Assembly: GCF_001545115.1 (NCBI RefSeq)
Contig: NZ_FCNU01000032.1
Span: 310,001 to 374,000 of the forward strand
Source of the DNA: Candidatus Protochlamydia phocaeensis
Lineage (GTDB): Bacteria > Chlamydiota > Chlamydiia > Chlamydiales > Parachlamydiaceae
Direction of reading: 5' to 3'
Length of the DNA: 64,000 nucleotides
The position numbers and the translations under genes are program-made. Numbering within the stretch: position 1 is the first letter of the stretch; every line of letters begins with the position of its first letter. Under the pieces are notes generated by a model, which had not been told where the DNA came from, did no database searches, and was given only the letters and a program-made list of their open reading frames with translations. Of the stretch, positions 45,199 through 53,902 are shown one piece after another.

Positions 45199-46641
45199 TT
45201 AAGGGTTTTTTAAAGGTTGGGAAATCAATTGAGCGATTAATCGGGCTGTGCGCTCGCCGGATTCAACAGCCGCCTCCATTGTTCCACCCACCTCAAATAG
45301 AATGGAAGTATGCTCTCCCGCAAAGAAGAGGGAATTGTCAATCGGAGCAAATAGCTTCCTTACTTTTTCTCCAGCCACTTCAACCAAAGAGCTCATGGCT
45401 TCTTCTTGCCCTGCCCCAATGCAAGAGTAAGATCCTTTTGCAAAGGGATCGTTCGGCCAGCTGTATCCGATTAAGCCCTTATAGCTGGCAAACGGCTGAT
45501 CGGAGGCGAGGATGGGAGGAACCTCTATCTCAACTTCATAAGCACATTCAATAAAGGCAAAGTCTTGCTTCATTCTGGCTTTAAGCGACTCTTCTGTAAA
45601 ATGCCCATATCCGCCAATGTAATAGAGGTTAAGTACATGTTCATTCCTGTTCATAAACGTGACAATGCGTCCATTCGTGTAGGCGCCTTTTTCTATATGC
45701 GAAGGCGAAACAGGCAGAATGACTTTGGCATTTGTTCCATATTCTACTCCCTCAATCGCCAATCGCCTGGAGGAAGGAATGACTTCTTCACCGATGCGCA
45801 AGGAGTCATAAACGGAGCATGGAAGGGCAAGGACCAAAAGATCTGCTTCAACCATATTTCCATTGGCAAAAGCCAGCCGATAAGCGCCAGACGCTGTTTT
45901 AGAAATAGTTTGAATAGAATGATTTAAATGAAGGCAGCTAGAAAGCTTATCGGCTAATTTTTCCGCAATTAAGCTATTCCCCCCTTCAACAACTAGTTGT
46001 TCAATAATGGGATTGGTTTCTTCCTTGCTTTGATGCGCAGCTGAAATTCCCCCCGTTAAAATGTGATAAAGCGTTTCAATATAGAGAGGGGACAGTTTTT
46101 CGGCAGGCGCTCCTTCATAGCCTGCCAACATAGTCCGGCAAATCTTATAAAGGGCATCTTCTTCTTTGAATAACGCCTGAAGGACCTCCTGCATGTTCTT
46201 GGCAGTTTGGCCGATGGATTGCAGCGCTGAGCCAAGCTCTTGGCGATCGAAGTGTCGGGCTTCCAGGATTTCTTTCATGTCCAAAATCTTTCCCTCTTCG
46301 ACATAGCGAAGATGAGAAAGCAATTGTCTTCTCTCCGTTTTTAACCCCAGTTCTTCAATTAAGGCCAAGAGATGTTTGGCCTCCCCGCCATCGAGGATAT
46401 TTTGGCCTCCCAGTTCTGCCAAATGTCCATCCACCTCAACAGTCAAAACACGCCCACCTACACGAGAGCGGGCCTCATAGAGGCCTACATGAAAGCCTTT
46501 TTCTTGGAGTCGGTAAGCAGCCGTTAATCCGGCCAAGCCAGCTCCGATGACGGCGACTTTGGGCTTTGATTCCGAATGAGCAAATAAAGAAGATGCTGTT
46601 AAGAGAGCCATAGTGAACAAGCACAATGAATTAAAAATCAT
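45199..46641 (-). CDS. Exported FAD-dependent amine oxidase
   Basis: A 480-residue flavoprotein of the monoamine/polyamine oxidase family. A signal peptide (hydrophobic residues 3-20, cleavage probably after LFA, residues 19-21) precedes the dinucleotide-binding motif VAVIGAGLAGLTAAYRL and YEARSRVGGRV. The C-terminal FAD motif FFAGEHTS...GGTMEAAVESGERTA is intact. Such enzymes oxidise amines and release hydrogen peroxide. Export would place activity in the periplasm, inclusion or host. It lies at the edge of the group of exported enzymes at 45-52 kb. Confidence 0.9.
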   Translation of the reverse strand: MIFNSLCLFTMALLTASSLFAHSESKPKVAVIGAGLAGLTAAYRLQEKGFHVGLYEARSRVGGRVLTVEVDGHLAELGGQNILDGGEAKHLLALIEELGLKTERRQLLSHLRYVEEGKILDMKEILEARHFDRQELGSALQSIGQTAKNMQEVLQALFKEEDALYKICRTMLAGYEGAPAEKLSPLYIETLYHILTGGISAAHQSKEETNPIIEQLVVEGGNSLIAEKLADKLSSCLHLNHSIQTISKTASGAYRLAFANGNMVEADLLVLALPCSVYDSLRIGEEVIPSSRRLAIEGVEYGTNAKVILPVSPSHIEKGAYTNGRIVTFMNRNEHVLNLYYIGGYGHFTEESLKARMKQDFAFIECAYEVEIEVPPILASDQPFASYKGLIGYSWPNDPFAKGSYSCIGAGQEEAMSSLVEVAGEKVRKLFAPIDNSLFFAGEHTSILFEVGGTMEAAVESGERTARLIAQLISQPLKNP

Positions 46642-46931
46642 AAAGTCAATCCGATTGAATGACAGAAAGCTTATTCATACTTGAATCGTCCTTTTCACGG
46701 CCATTCAAATCAAGCACCATAAGCGATCGCGCGGTTTATCGTCCATGCTCCTTTTCAATGACCGATTCTTAACCTGCGTTAGTAAGAAGCCATATTGAAA
46801 TGCGGTGAATATGCATGCCTTTTCTAGCAGCTAAGAATAATAGACAGAAATTCTACACTAAATTGTCCTTGCTCTTGTATAGTCTATATAGGCTATTCAA
46901 GCCTATAAATTAGAGAAAGGCAATTGATCCA

Positions 46932-47186
46932 TTGAATCGAGTTAAATATCTACTGTTTTTACTCATGGCAAAAAAAATATTCCGCTTTCTTCCTTTTCGC
47001 TCTTCCCGTTTATCCGCTCTTTTAATCGGGTTTGTCTTGGGAATCGCCAGTCAACGCATTCCCGAAGTCAAATCCTATACGGATCAAATTATGACTCAAA
47101 TTGAAGATCATTTGGATTGGCATTATCTTCCCCTGCTTCTAAAAGGCAAAAAAAGCCGCTATATTAGCAAGGCGTCAATTTTCTAA
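46932..47186 (+). CDS. Small hypothetical membrane protein
   Basis: An 84-residue protein with a basic N-terminal region (KKIFRFLPFRSSR) and one hydrophobic segment at about residues 28-42 (SALLIGFVLGIASQ). The start could be the TTG at 46932 or the ATG at 46965 (73 residues); neither has a strong ribosome-binding site. The 290-nt upstream region contains a perfect 8-bp hairpin, TATAGGCT-ATTCA-AGCCTATA, close before the gene. The gene end overlaps the end of zwf by 12 nt. I do not recognise the family. Confidence 0.5.
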   Translation: MNRVKYLLFLLMAKKIFRFLPFRSSRLSALLIGFVLGIASQRIPEVKSYTDQIMTQIEDHLDWHYLPLLLKGKKSRYISKASIF

Positions 47187-48803
47187 TAATTGCCACTCAT
47201 GCCCCTGTTGATTGAGTAGACGATCAACAATAGGAGGTCCCCAAGAGCCTGCTTCATATTGAGGAATTTCGGAATCTGTAGAAGACTTCCAATAATCCAA
47301 AATAGGTGTAAGCAAGCGCCAGGCAGCCAGATGTTCCTCTGCTTGCGTATATAAGCTGTTATCCCCGTTTATACAATCATAGATCAGCTTTTCATAAGCT
47401 TCTGGAGAACGGGCTTTAAAATAAGCATCCGGGCAATAGCCAAATAAAATCGCTCTGACTTGCTTAACAAGAGTAGGGACTTTGGAAAGCGTGCGAAGGA
47501 AAATACCGGGGTTCGGCTGGATGCGAATGAAAAGCGCGTTAGAGGCTTGTTCCTTAAGACTAGCTTTCTTTTTAAAAATAATGGCGATTTCAGTTGTCTG
47601 TTTGGCAAGTCGTTTTCCACCGCGAATATAAAACGGGACTCCTTGCCAACGAGGATTGTCAATAAAGAGTTTGGCTGCCATAAAGGTTTCGGCAGTCGAA
47701 GTCTCAGATACGTCCGCTTCCTGTTTGTAGCCAGGAACGTTTTCTCCTCGAATTATTCCTGGGCCATATTGGCCACGAATGACGCTATGTTCCATTTCTT
47801 CTAATGTAAAGGGGCGGATAGCATTCAGCAGCTTAATTTTCTCTGCATGAATGTGATCGGAGCAAAGAAAGCGAGGGGGTTCCATCGCCACAATGGCGAT
47901 AAGCTGCATTAAATGGTTTTGAAAAATATCGCGCAGCGCTCCTGTTTCTTCCCAAAAATGTGCCCGCGAGCCAATCCCGATCTCCTCGCTCAGTGTAATT
48001 TGAACATGGTCGATGTACTCAGCATTCCACATAGGTTCCAAAAGCCCGCTTTCAAACCTTAAAGTAAACAGGTTCTGTACCCCTTCTTTACCCAGATAGT
48101 GGTCGATTAAATAAACTTGGCTTTCATCTAGATAGCGCAACAGGTTTTGCTGCAGTTGGAAAGCCGATTCCAGATCGGTTCCAAAAGGCTTTTCAAAAAT
48201 GATACGGGACCATTTTTCTTGGCCGTCGGGCTCATATAAAAGCCCATGCTCCTGTATTTTCTTAATAATGGTTGTAAAGTAGCGAGGAGAAGTGGCCAAA
48301 TAGTAAAGGCGATTTCCAGGCACGCCTCTTTCCTTGTCGATTTGCTGCAGCAATTTTTGCAGGTTTGCATAGCCTTCATCTTGCTCCAAGTCTGCTTGAT
48401 GATAAAATAAGCGCTCTTGGAAATCCTGCCAGAATAACTCTTCTTTAGGTTTTGCTCTAGAGAATTGATCGACCGCTTCTCCCATTAGCTTGCGAAAACT
48501 TTGATTGGTGTGTTCCTTCCTGGCAAAGCCGATAATGGCGGTCTGTTCGGAAAGATTGCCTTCATAAGCTAGATTGTAAAGGGCTGGCAATAGCTTGCGT
48601 GCAGTTAAATCTCCTGTGGCCCCAAAAATGACTATTGTGCAAGGAATTGGCTGCTGGCTTAAGCGGGCATAAACTTCATCTTCAATGGCTTGATTAGTTA
48701 AAAATTGAGCGGATGCCTGATTGAAAAAAAGACTGTTTCCCCCTACTAAAAATAATAGGAGAGATAATAACCTTCGTATAATTCCCGCACGACCACATAC
48801 CAT
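47175..48803 (-). CDS. zwf: Glucose-6-phosphate dehydrogenase with a signal peptide
   Basis: A 542-residue enzyme that oxidises glucose-6-phosphate with NADP. Cofactor site GATGDLTARK starts at residue 61 and the substrate/catalytic motif DHYLGKE is at 234-240; EKPFGTD and the C-terminal YEKLIYDCINGD block are present, so it should be active. What is odd is the first 33 residues: basic (RR at 10-11), a hydrophobic core LLSLLLFLVG, and an ASA-Q cleavage site after residue 32. In normal G6PDH the cofactor motif lies about 15-20 residues from the start. AAAGGA 9 nt before the ATG supports this start. It is divergent from the exported sulfotransferase across 167 nt. Confidence 0.93.
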   Translation of the reverse strand: MVCGRAGIIRRLLSLLLFLVGGNSLFFNQASAQFLTNQAIEDEVYARLSQQPIPCTIVIFGATGDLTARKLLPALYNLAYEGNLSEQTAIIGFARKEHTNQSFRKLMGEAVDQFSRAKPKEELFWQDFQERLFYHQADLEQDEGYANLQKLLQQIDKERGVPGNRLYYLATSPRYFTTIIKKIQEHGLLYEPDGQEKWSRIIFEKPFGTDLESAFQLQQNLLRYLDESQVYLIDHYLGKEGVQNLFTLRFESGLLEPMWNAEYIDHVQITLSEEIGIGSRAHFWEETGALRDIFQNHLMQLIAIVAMEPPRFLCSDHIHAEKIKLLNAIRPFTLEEMEHSVIRGQYGPGIIRGENVPGYKQEADVSETSTAETFMAAKLFIDNPRWQGVPFYIRGGKRLAKQTTEIAIIFKKKASLKEQASNALFIRIQPNPGIFLRTLSKVPTLVKQVRAILFGYCPDAYFKARSPEAYEKLIYDCINGDNSLYTQAEEHLAAWRLLTPILDYWKSSTDSEIPQYEAGSWGPPIVDRLLNQQGHEWQLLEN

Positions 48804-48970
48804 GAATATTTTCCTTTCTTAGCTTTCGATTATTCTTAAGTCTAATCAATTGAAGAGTTTCTTTGGTTTTTTATTTTTTTTACTATAAAAAGAAAATTTA
48901 CTGCCGAAAGAGGAAAAAAAAGATAGACGAAAGAATTTAATCTTCATAATCATATAACTTTAAGGAAATC

Positions 48971-49840
48971 ATGAATGTTTTAGGCATGAATAAAATTCTC
49001 AGCTGGATTTTAGCAGCTAACCTTTTATCCTTCCCTTTAGTTGCAGACGAGGGAGAAAATCTCAATAATGGATGTCTAGAGGAATGCCCGATTAGAGATT
49101 TTTATCTGATCACGCTTCCAAAATCGGGATCCCACCTTCTCATCAAAGCATTGGTCATGCTGACCGACCGCTATCCTTATGGCCTGCACCACTTAAGTCC
49201 CTTGCTTCCGGCCGTCAGCGATGAGCAATTTGAACAGGTCCTTCAGCTTTGCAAAGATGACAATCACTTTGCTTTCAACCATACAGGCGCTTTTGGAAAT
49301 TTATTTGCGCATTTTTCGCAATCACATCCCGATTATTTAAAAATTTTGATGATCCGCGACCTGAGAGATGCTTTAGTTTCCTATGTCTATCACATTAGCC
49401 CCTCCTTGGAAGAGCAGTTTGGCTCATCTTTAAGTTTTGATGAGAAATTAGCGTTGGTATTAGATTTAGCCGGCTATGAAGTCGGAAAAGCATTTGAACG
49501 CGATGTGGTTGTTGCTATTGATTGGATGAGGGATCCCGATGTCTTAGTCAATCGCTTTGAAGACCTGGTCGGATCGATAGGCGGAGGCTCTTCGGAAAAA
49601 CAGCAGGAGACGCTTTTTTCTCTATCTAAAGCCTTAGGAATAGCTCTACAAGACGACAAGCTTAGGGATATACAAGAACATCTCTTTGGAAATGATACGG
49701 GCCCAAAAGTTTCGGGGACTTTCCGCTCGGGGCAAATCGGCTCCTGGAAGTCGCACTTCCAGCCTCATCATATTGATCTTTTTAAGCAGTATTGGGGGCT
49801 GTACCAAATTCAAATGGGCTATCCTTTAGATTTTGAATAA
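48971..49840 (+). CDS. Exported PAPS-dependent sulfotransferase (SULT-like)
   Basis: A 289-residue enzyme that moves the sulfuryl group of PAPS to a hydroxyl or amine. After a signal peptide (basic MNKIL, hydrophobic to about residue 24, cleavage near LVA-DEG) come all three landmarks of the cytosolic SULT family: the 5'-phosphosulfate loop LPKSGSH at 49-55, the 3'-phosphate site IRDLRDALVSY around 128-138, and RSGQIGSW near 252-258. His104 in FNHTG is a candidate base. AAGGA precedes the ATG. The acceptor is unknown. It stands tail to tail with the PAPS-forming gene 98 nt away. Confidence 0.88.
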   Translation: MNVLGMNKILSWILAANLLSFPLVADEGENLNNGCLEECPIRDFYLITLPKSGSHLLIKALVMLTDRYPYGLHHLSPLLPAVSDEQFEQVLQLCKDDNHFAFNHTGAFGNLFAHFSQSHPDYLKILMIRDLRDALVSYVYHISPSLEEQFGSSLSFDEKLALVLDLAGYEVGKAFERDVVVAIDWMRDPDVLVNRFEDLVGSIGGGSSEKQQETLFSLSKALGIALQDDKLRDIQEHLFGNDTGPKVSGTFRSGQIGSWKSHFQPHHIDLFKQYWGLYQIQMGYPLDFE

Positions 49841-49885
49841 ATCCCCCTGCTTGCTTTATTTAAAACATTATTTTTCCTTCGTGAT

Positions 49886-49917
49886 AGACAGAGCTTGTGC
49901 AAGCACAAACTCTGTCT
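49886..49917. terminator. Hairpin between the sulfotransferase and sat/cysC genes
   Basis: Arms beginning AGACAGAG and ending CTCTGTCT form a 14-bp stem with one mismatch and a CAAG loop. It sits in the 98-nt convergent gap and could end both transcripts. Confidence 0.6.
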
Positions 49918-49938
49918 GATCTTGCTATTTGAAAGGAT

Positions 49939-51657
49939 TTAAGGAATCAAGCCTTCTTGGCGCAAATAATCTAGGATAAGCTCTACAGCATCTGATATGC
50001 TATAGCTAGCAGTATCGATGATCAATTCCGGATTTTGAGGTTCTTCATATGGGTCGCTAATTCCCGTGAACGCCGCCAGTTTACCTTCTCTAGCAAGTGC
50101 GTATAGTCCCTTGGTGTCCCTTCTTTCGCACTCTTCTAAAGGAGTCGAAAGATAAATTTCGATATAATTTCCCAAGCCGTTAATGAGCGATCTATTGTAT
50201 TGGCGATCTGCTTCGTAAGGGGCAATTAAAGCACAGATGGCCGCCCCCCTATTCTTGGTAATTTCACTGGCTACAAAGCCCACACGACGGACATTGAGAG
50301 AGCGGTGATCTTTAGAAAATCCCAGCTCGCTGGATAAATGTTGGCGAATAATATCGCCGTCCAATACAGTCACAGCTCTTTGCTGAATTTCCATTAGCTT
50401 TATTCCCAAGGCATTGGCCAAGGTCGATTTTCCAGATCCGGAAAGGCCGGTAAAGAAAAGAGTAAAGCCTTGCTGTGCACGCGGTGGATAAACTTTTTTC
50501 AACTCTGCAACAATTTCTGAAAAGGTGAACCATTCGGGAATATCTTTTCCTTGCTGCAAAAGCTTTCTAAGCTGGGTTCCCGAAATAGATAAAATAGTTT
50601 TACCCGGCTCAATTTCATTTATAGGCTGATAGCTTTGGTCTTCTTCGACAAAAACCATTTCTTTAAAGGGAACGACTTCAATGCCAATCTCTTTTGAATA
50701 AGCCTTTACAAGCTCCTGGGCAGCATAAGGATCATAGAAATCTTTTCCTTGGCTGTCTTTGCCGGGTCCGGAGTGATCGCGTCCTACAATAAAATGCGTA
50801 CATCCATAATTTTTTCGGATGATCGCATGCCATAGAGCTTCTCGAGGCCCGCCCATTCTCATCGCAATGGGCAATAGACTGAGCGTCGCCCCTCCTTCAG
50901 GATAGTAATTCATCAGCTTTTGATAGCATTTTACACGGGTAAAATAATCGACATCTCCCGGCTTTGTCATTCCAACGGCGGGATGGATGAGCAGATGGGC
51001 GCCGGCTGTTTGAGCAGCGCGTAAGGTCATTTCAAAATGAGCGCGATGCATAGGATTTCTAGTTTGGAAAGCGACAATTTGCCGGATTCCCTTTTCTTTA
51101 AAATAGGCTTTTAATTCTTGAGGAGTCCTGCGAAGGGCTGTAAAATCATAATGCCTCGGCATTTGGACTTTTTCAATTTTCCCTCCCACATAATAGTCTC
51201 CCGTTTGCTGAAAGAGATAGGCGACCCCTGGATGCTCTATATTTGTTGTTCCATACACTTTTTCTGCTTCGGTCTGCTTATTGGGCTTCCAAACATCAGA
51301 CACGGTTAAAAAGGCCAGAACAAACCCTTCCTTATCTTTTAAAGCAATTTTTTGATTTTCCTCAATCATGGCCAATTTATTCTCGGGAATATCTAAAACA
51401 ATGGGAATAGGCCAAAGCGATCCATCAGGAAGCCGCATGTCATGGACAACGCGATCATAGGTTTGACTATCCATAAATCCTTCTAGCGGAGCAAAACCGC
51501 CATTGAGCAAAAGCTCTAAATCGCAGAGTTGGCGCTGCGTAAGAGTGAGAGAAGGGGGATTGGCAAAAGATTGGCCAGGAAAAGCAATAATTAAACATAA
51601 CAGCAACAACCAGCGAAAAGCTGCCGGTCGGTTTTTCTTCATTTGATGCTCAGTCAT
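49939..51657 (-). CDS. Exported bifunctional ATP sulfurylase / APS kinase
   Basis: A 572-residue PAPS synthase in the order ATP sulfurylase (about 35-390) then APS kinase (about 395-572). The signal peptide is clear: MKKNRPAAFR, hydrophobic LLLLCLIIAF, and SFA-N cleavage after residue 32. ATP sulfurylase active-site motifs QTRNPMHRAH (198-207) and GRDHSGPGKD are intact; APS kinase keeps P-loop GLSGSGKST (404-412), DGDIIR and FTGISDPYEEP. So sulfate plus two ATP would give PAPS. No sulfate reduction genes are nearby. With an exported sulfotransferase next door, the product is likely used for sulfation outside the cytoplasm. Confidence 0.93.
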   Translation of the reverse strand: MTEHQMKKNRPAAFRWLLLLCLIIAFPGQSFANPPSLTLTQRQLCDLELLLNGGFAPLEGFMDSQTYDRVVHDMRLPDGSLWPIPIVLDIPENKLAMIEENQKIALKDKEGFVLAFLTVSDVWKPNKQTEAEKVYGTTNIEHPGVAYLFQQTGDYYVGGKIEKVQMPRHYDFTALRRTPQELKAYFKEKGIRQIVAFQTRNPMHRAHFEMTLRAAQTAGAHLLIHPAVGMTKPGDVDYFTRVKCYQKLMNYYPEGGATLSLLPIAMRMGGPREALWHAIIRKNYGCTHFIVGRDHSGPGKDSQGKDFYDPYAAQELVKAYSKEIGIEVVPFKEMVFVEEDQSYQPINEIEPGKTILSISGTQLRKLLQQGKDIPEWFTFSEIVAELKKVYPPRAQQGFTLFFTGLSGSGKSTLANALGIKLMEIQQRAVTVLDGDIIRQHLSSELGFSKDHRSLNVRRVGFVASEITKNRGAAICALIAPYEADRQYNRSLINGLGNYIEIYLSTPLEECERRDTKGLYALAREGKLAAFTGISDPYEEPQNPELIIDTASYSISDAVELILDYLRQEGLIP

Positions 51658-51740
51658 GATGATTCTCGATTTGAATTTATTTGATCATTAAAGCTTGTTT
51701 TCAAATTACTAATAGCCTAAATTTAAGTTCTTTCTAGTCG

Positions 51741-51804
51741 GATTGCAATGCGGATAGACAGGGCGATATTAAATCGATATAGCCCGTCCATCCGCATTGC
51801 AACC
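51741..51804 (-). promoter_or_regulatory. Long hairpin in the leader region of the sat/cysC gene
   Basis: Arms 51741-51764 and 51782-51804 pair over 23 bp with one bulge, around a 17-nt AT-rich loop. The sites where the two arms differ (three) are transitions that give G-U pairs only if the minus strand is the RNA, which is the strand of the sat/cysC gene starting at 51657. It may be a structured 5' leader. The remaining part of this 395-nt divergent gap is AT-rich without other marks. Confidence 0.5.
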
Positions 51805-52052
51805 TGGCTGAGAAATAATCTTGAATATAGGCATTATGAATTTGAAGACAAGCTCTTAGCCTTATCTTAATACCTATCTTTGTTATTTGATTGAATCTTT
51901 ATTTAACTTATCAGCTAAAAATTAAACAGACACTTATCTACCTGATATTTAGAAACTTCATCAGCAATTATTAAGCTCGAAAGACCTTGCAGATGGAGGA
52001 TAGAGGTCTAAAGCAAAGAAACCGAACAAATTCGCTAAATTAGGAAGAAATA

Positions 52053-52568
52053 ATGAGTATAGCTTCGTATTGCTCGCCTAAAACAGAAAGCCGGGAAAGC
52101 GCGATTGAAGGAAAGGGGCGCTTTGCTAAAGAAGCGATTAGCAGAGGGGAAATCATTGCCGTCCGCTCAGGGCATCTGGTAAATGGCAAGCAGCTCGAAG
52201 AATATGCAGATGTCATCGACGATGCCGAGCATCAAATTGCCGATGATTTTTATCTCATTCCTACATCCAAGAATGAGTTTGAAGATGTCATGTGTTTTAT
52301 CAATCATTCCTGCACGCCAAATGTAGGAATTTTGGGAAATATTATTTTAATTGCCATTAGAGAGATAGAAGCAGAAGAAGAACTTTGCTTGGATTATGCG
52401 ATGGTCTTTAACAATGAAAAGACTTTTTCCTGTAAGTGTGGAGAAGAAAATTGCCGCAAGACCATTACAGGAAAAGACTGGATGAATAAAGATTTGCAAA
52501 ACAAGTATGGAGACTATTTTTCAAGCTATTTGCTGCAAAAGATTAAGCAGCAAAAGGCCCATTCTTGA
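52053..52568 (+). CDS. SET-domain protein (lysine methyltransferase-like)
   Basis: A 171-residue protein that is essentially one SET domain: GKGRFAKEAISRGEII at the N-terminus, the AdoMet/knot motif NHSCTPN at 84-90, the ELCLDYA motif, and a post-SET cysteine cluster CKCGEENC, which would bind zinc with the NHSC cysteine. SET proteins methylate lysines; Chlamydia has a known secreted one acting on host chromatin. There is no signal peptide, so a type III route would be needed. It could also methylate bacterial histone-like proteins. Divergent from sat/cysC. Confidence 0.88.
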   Translation: MSIASYCSPKTESRESAIEGKGRFAKEAISRGEIIAVRSGHLVNGKQLEEYADVIDDAEHQIADDFYLIPTSKNEFEDVMCFINHSCTPNVGILGNIILIAIREIEAEEELCLDYAMVFNNEKTFSCKCGEENCRKTITGKDWMNKDLQNKYGDYFSSYLLQKIKQQKAHS

Positions 52569-52599
52569 TCCGGCTGACCAAATTTTACAAATCAATGGT

Positions 52600-53499
52600 T
52601 TAAACGCGGTCTTCGACCAATTGCTGATTGGTTCTTACATTATCTCTCAGCCAAGGCCCCAGAAAATTTAGAAGGGCATCATTGACCGGATCCGGGCATT
52701 CCTCATGGGGGAGATGACCGCATTGAGGAATACTTATGCCTTGAACTTGGCTTGCCATCGTTTTCCAAATACCCAGAACATCGAACATTTGGCCGACCAA
52801 ATCAAAATTTTCTCCCCATAAGGCCAATATGGGACATTGAATGAGAACATTCTCATCTTGTTTATCTTGCGCCACATCTTCTTCAGCCGCACGGTAATCG
52901 CTAAAGGCTCCCCTCAAGGCTCCGGGCTGAGAATAGGCATTGACATAAACGGCAATTTCCTCATCTGTAAACGTTTCGGGATTATAACACCAAGTCGTAT
53001 AGAAATGACGCAACCAAATCTCTTCCCTTCCCTGGATTAAGGCTTCCGGAAGATCGGGAAGACGGTTAAAAATAAAAAACCAATGCCCTTTGGCAATTTT
53101 AGCATCCATCGATTCGAAAATAATGCGGGTGGGAACATTGTCCAGGACAGCAAGCCGATCAACGACATCAGGGAAATCTTTTGCAAATCTAGTCGCTACG
53201 CGTGCGCCCCGGTCATGGCCGATAAGAGCGATTTTTTGAATTCCCAAGGCCTGAAGCAGTTCATAAATATCTCTCGCCATTGTGCGCTTGTCATAGCCTG
53301 AAGCCGGCTTTTCGCTATACCCATATCCACGCAAATCAGGAACAATGACGCGAAATTTCTGAGCGAGGACGGGGATCTGCTTGCGCCAAGCAAACCACAT
53401 CTCCGGAAATCCGTGCAAGAGCACAACAGGCGGTCCCTCTCCTACCTCAACATAATGCAGTTTAATTCCATTTACTTTACGCGTGTGATGACTAAGCAT
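52600..53499 (-). CDS. Alpha/beta-hydrolase, epoxide hydrolase type
   Basis: A 299-residue soluble hydrolase. The oxyanion motif LLHGFPEMWFAWR and the nucleophile elbow GHDRGARVA (Asp nucleophile) are those of soluble epoxide hydrolases and haloalkane/fluoroacetate dehalogenases; the final His is in QCGHLPHEE. An Asp nucleophile excludes an ordinary esterase. No signal peptide. It faces the SET gene with a 31-nt gap. Natural substrate unknown; host lipid epoxides are possible. Confidence 0.9.
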   Translation of the reverse strand: MLSHHTRKVNGIKLHYVEVGEGPPVVLLHGFPEMWFAWRKQIPVLAQKFRVIVPDLRGYGYSEKPASGYDKRTMARDIYELLQALGIQKIALIGHDRGARVATRFAKDFPDVVDRLAVLDNVPTRIIFESMDAKIAKGHWFFIFNRLPDLPEALIQGREEIWLRHFYTTWCYNPETFTDEEIAVYVNAYSQPGALRGAFSDYRAAEEDVAQDKQDENVLIQCPILALWGENFDLVGQMFDVLGIWKTMASQVQGISIPQCGHLPHEECPDPVNDALLNFLGPWLRDNVRTNQQLVEDRV

Positions 53500-53773
53500 T
53501 CCCTCTTTCCTCCCTTTTTCTAGATCTTGCTACGCATAATAGCCTATAGATCTATCCATATCGCCCTTCGACTTGCGAGACAATGGTTATTTTAATTTTG
53601 AAGGAAGAATTTTTAATAACTTTAAGAGCTTGTCTTTTTTGCAGATCTATTTATAAATTTATTTTTATTTAATTCATTTTTTTGATTCAAATTAAATAAA
53701 AATGAATATTTGAAGACATAGAAGTCGCTGTGCTATACTTTCTTAATTAAATTATTTGAGCGGATGATCTATT

Positions 53774-53843
53774 GAGGCTATCGCATTGCCAATTATCTAG
53801 GAGAAAGAATTTTAATCTAGGCAATTAGCAATGTGACAATCTC
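53774..53843. repeat. Dispersed repeat family A, copy 2 (inverted pair)
   Basis: Arms of about 27 nt (53774-53800 and 53817-53843) pair with several differences that are all transitions. The right arm, reverse-complemented, reads AGAGATTGTC...TTGCTAATTGCCTAGA and matches the element at 58278. It is in the 403-nt gap upstream of the carbonic anhydrase gene; the first 270 nt of that gap (53500-53773) are AT-rich with nothing recognisable. Confidence 0.6.
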
Positions 53844-53902
53844 TGATGAGGTGGCTCTACTTAACTTAGCTAAGTCAGTCCGTCAATGAAAAGGAGTATT
53901 AA

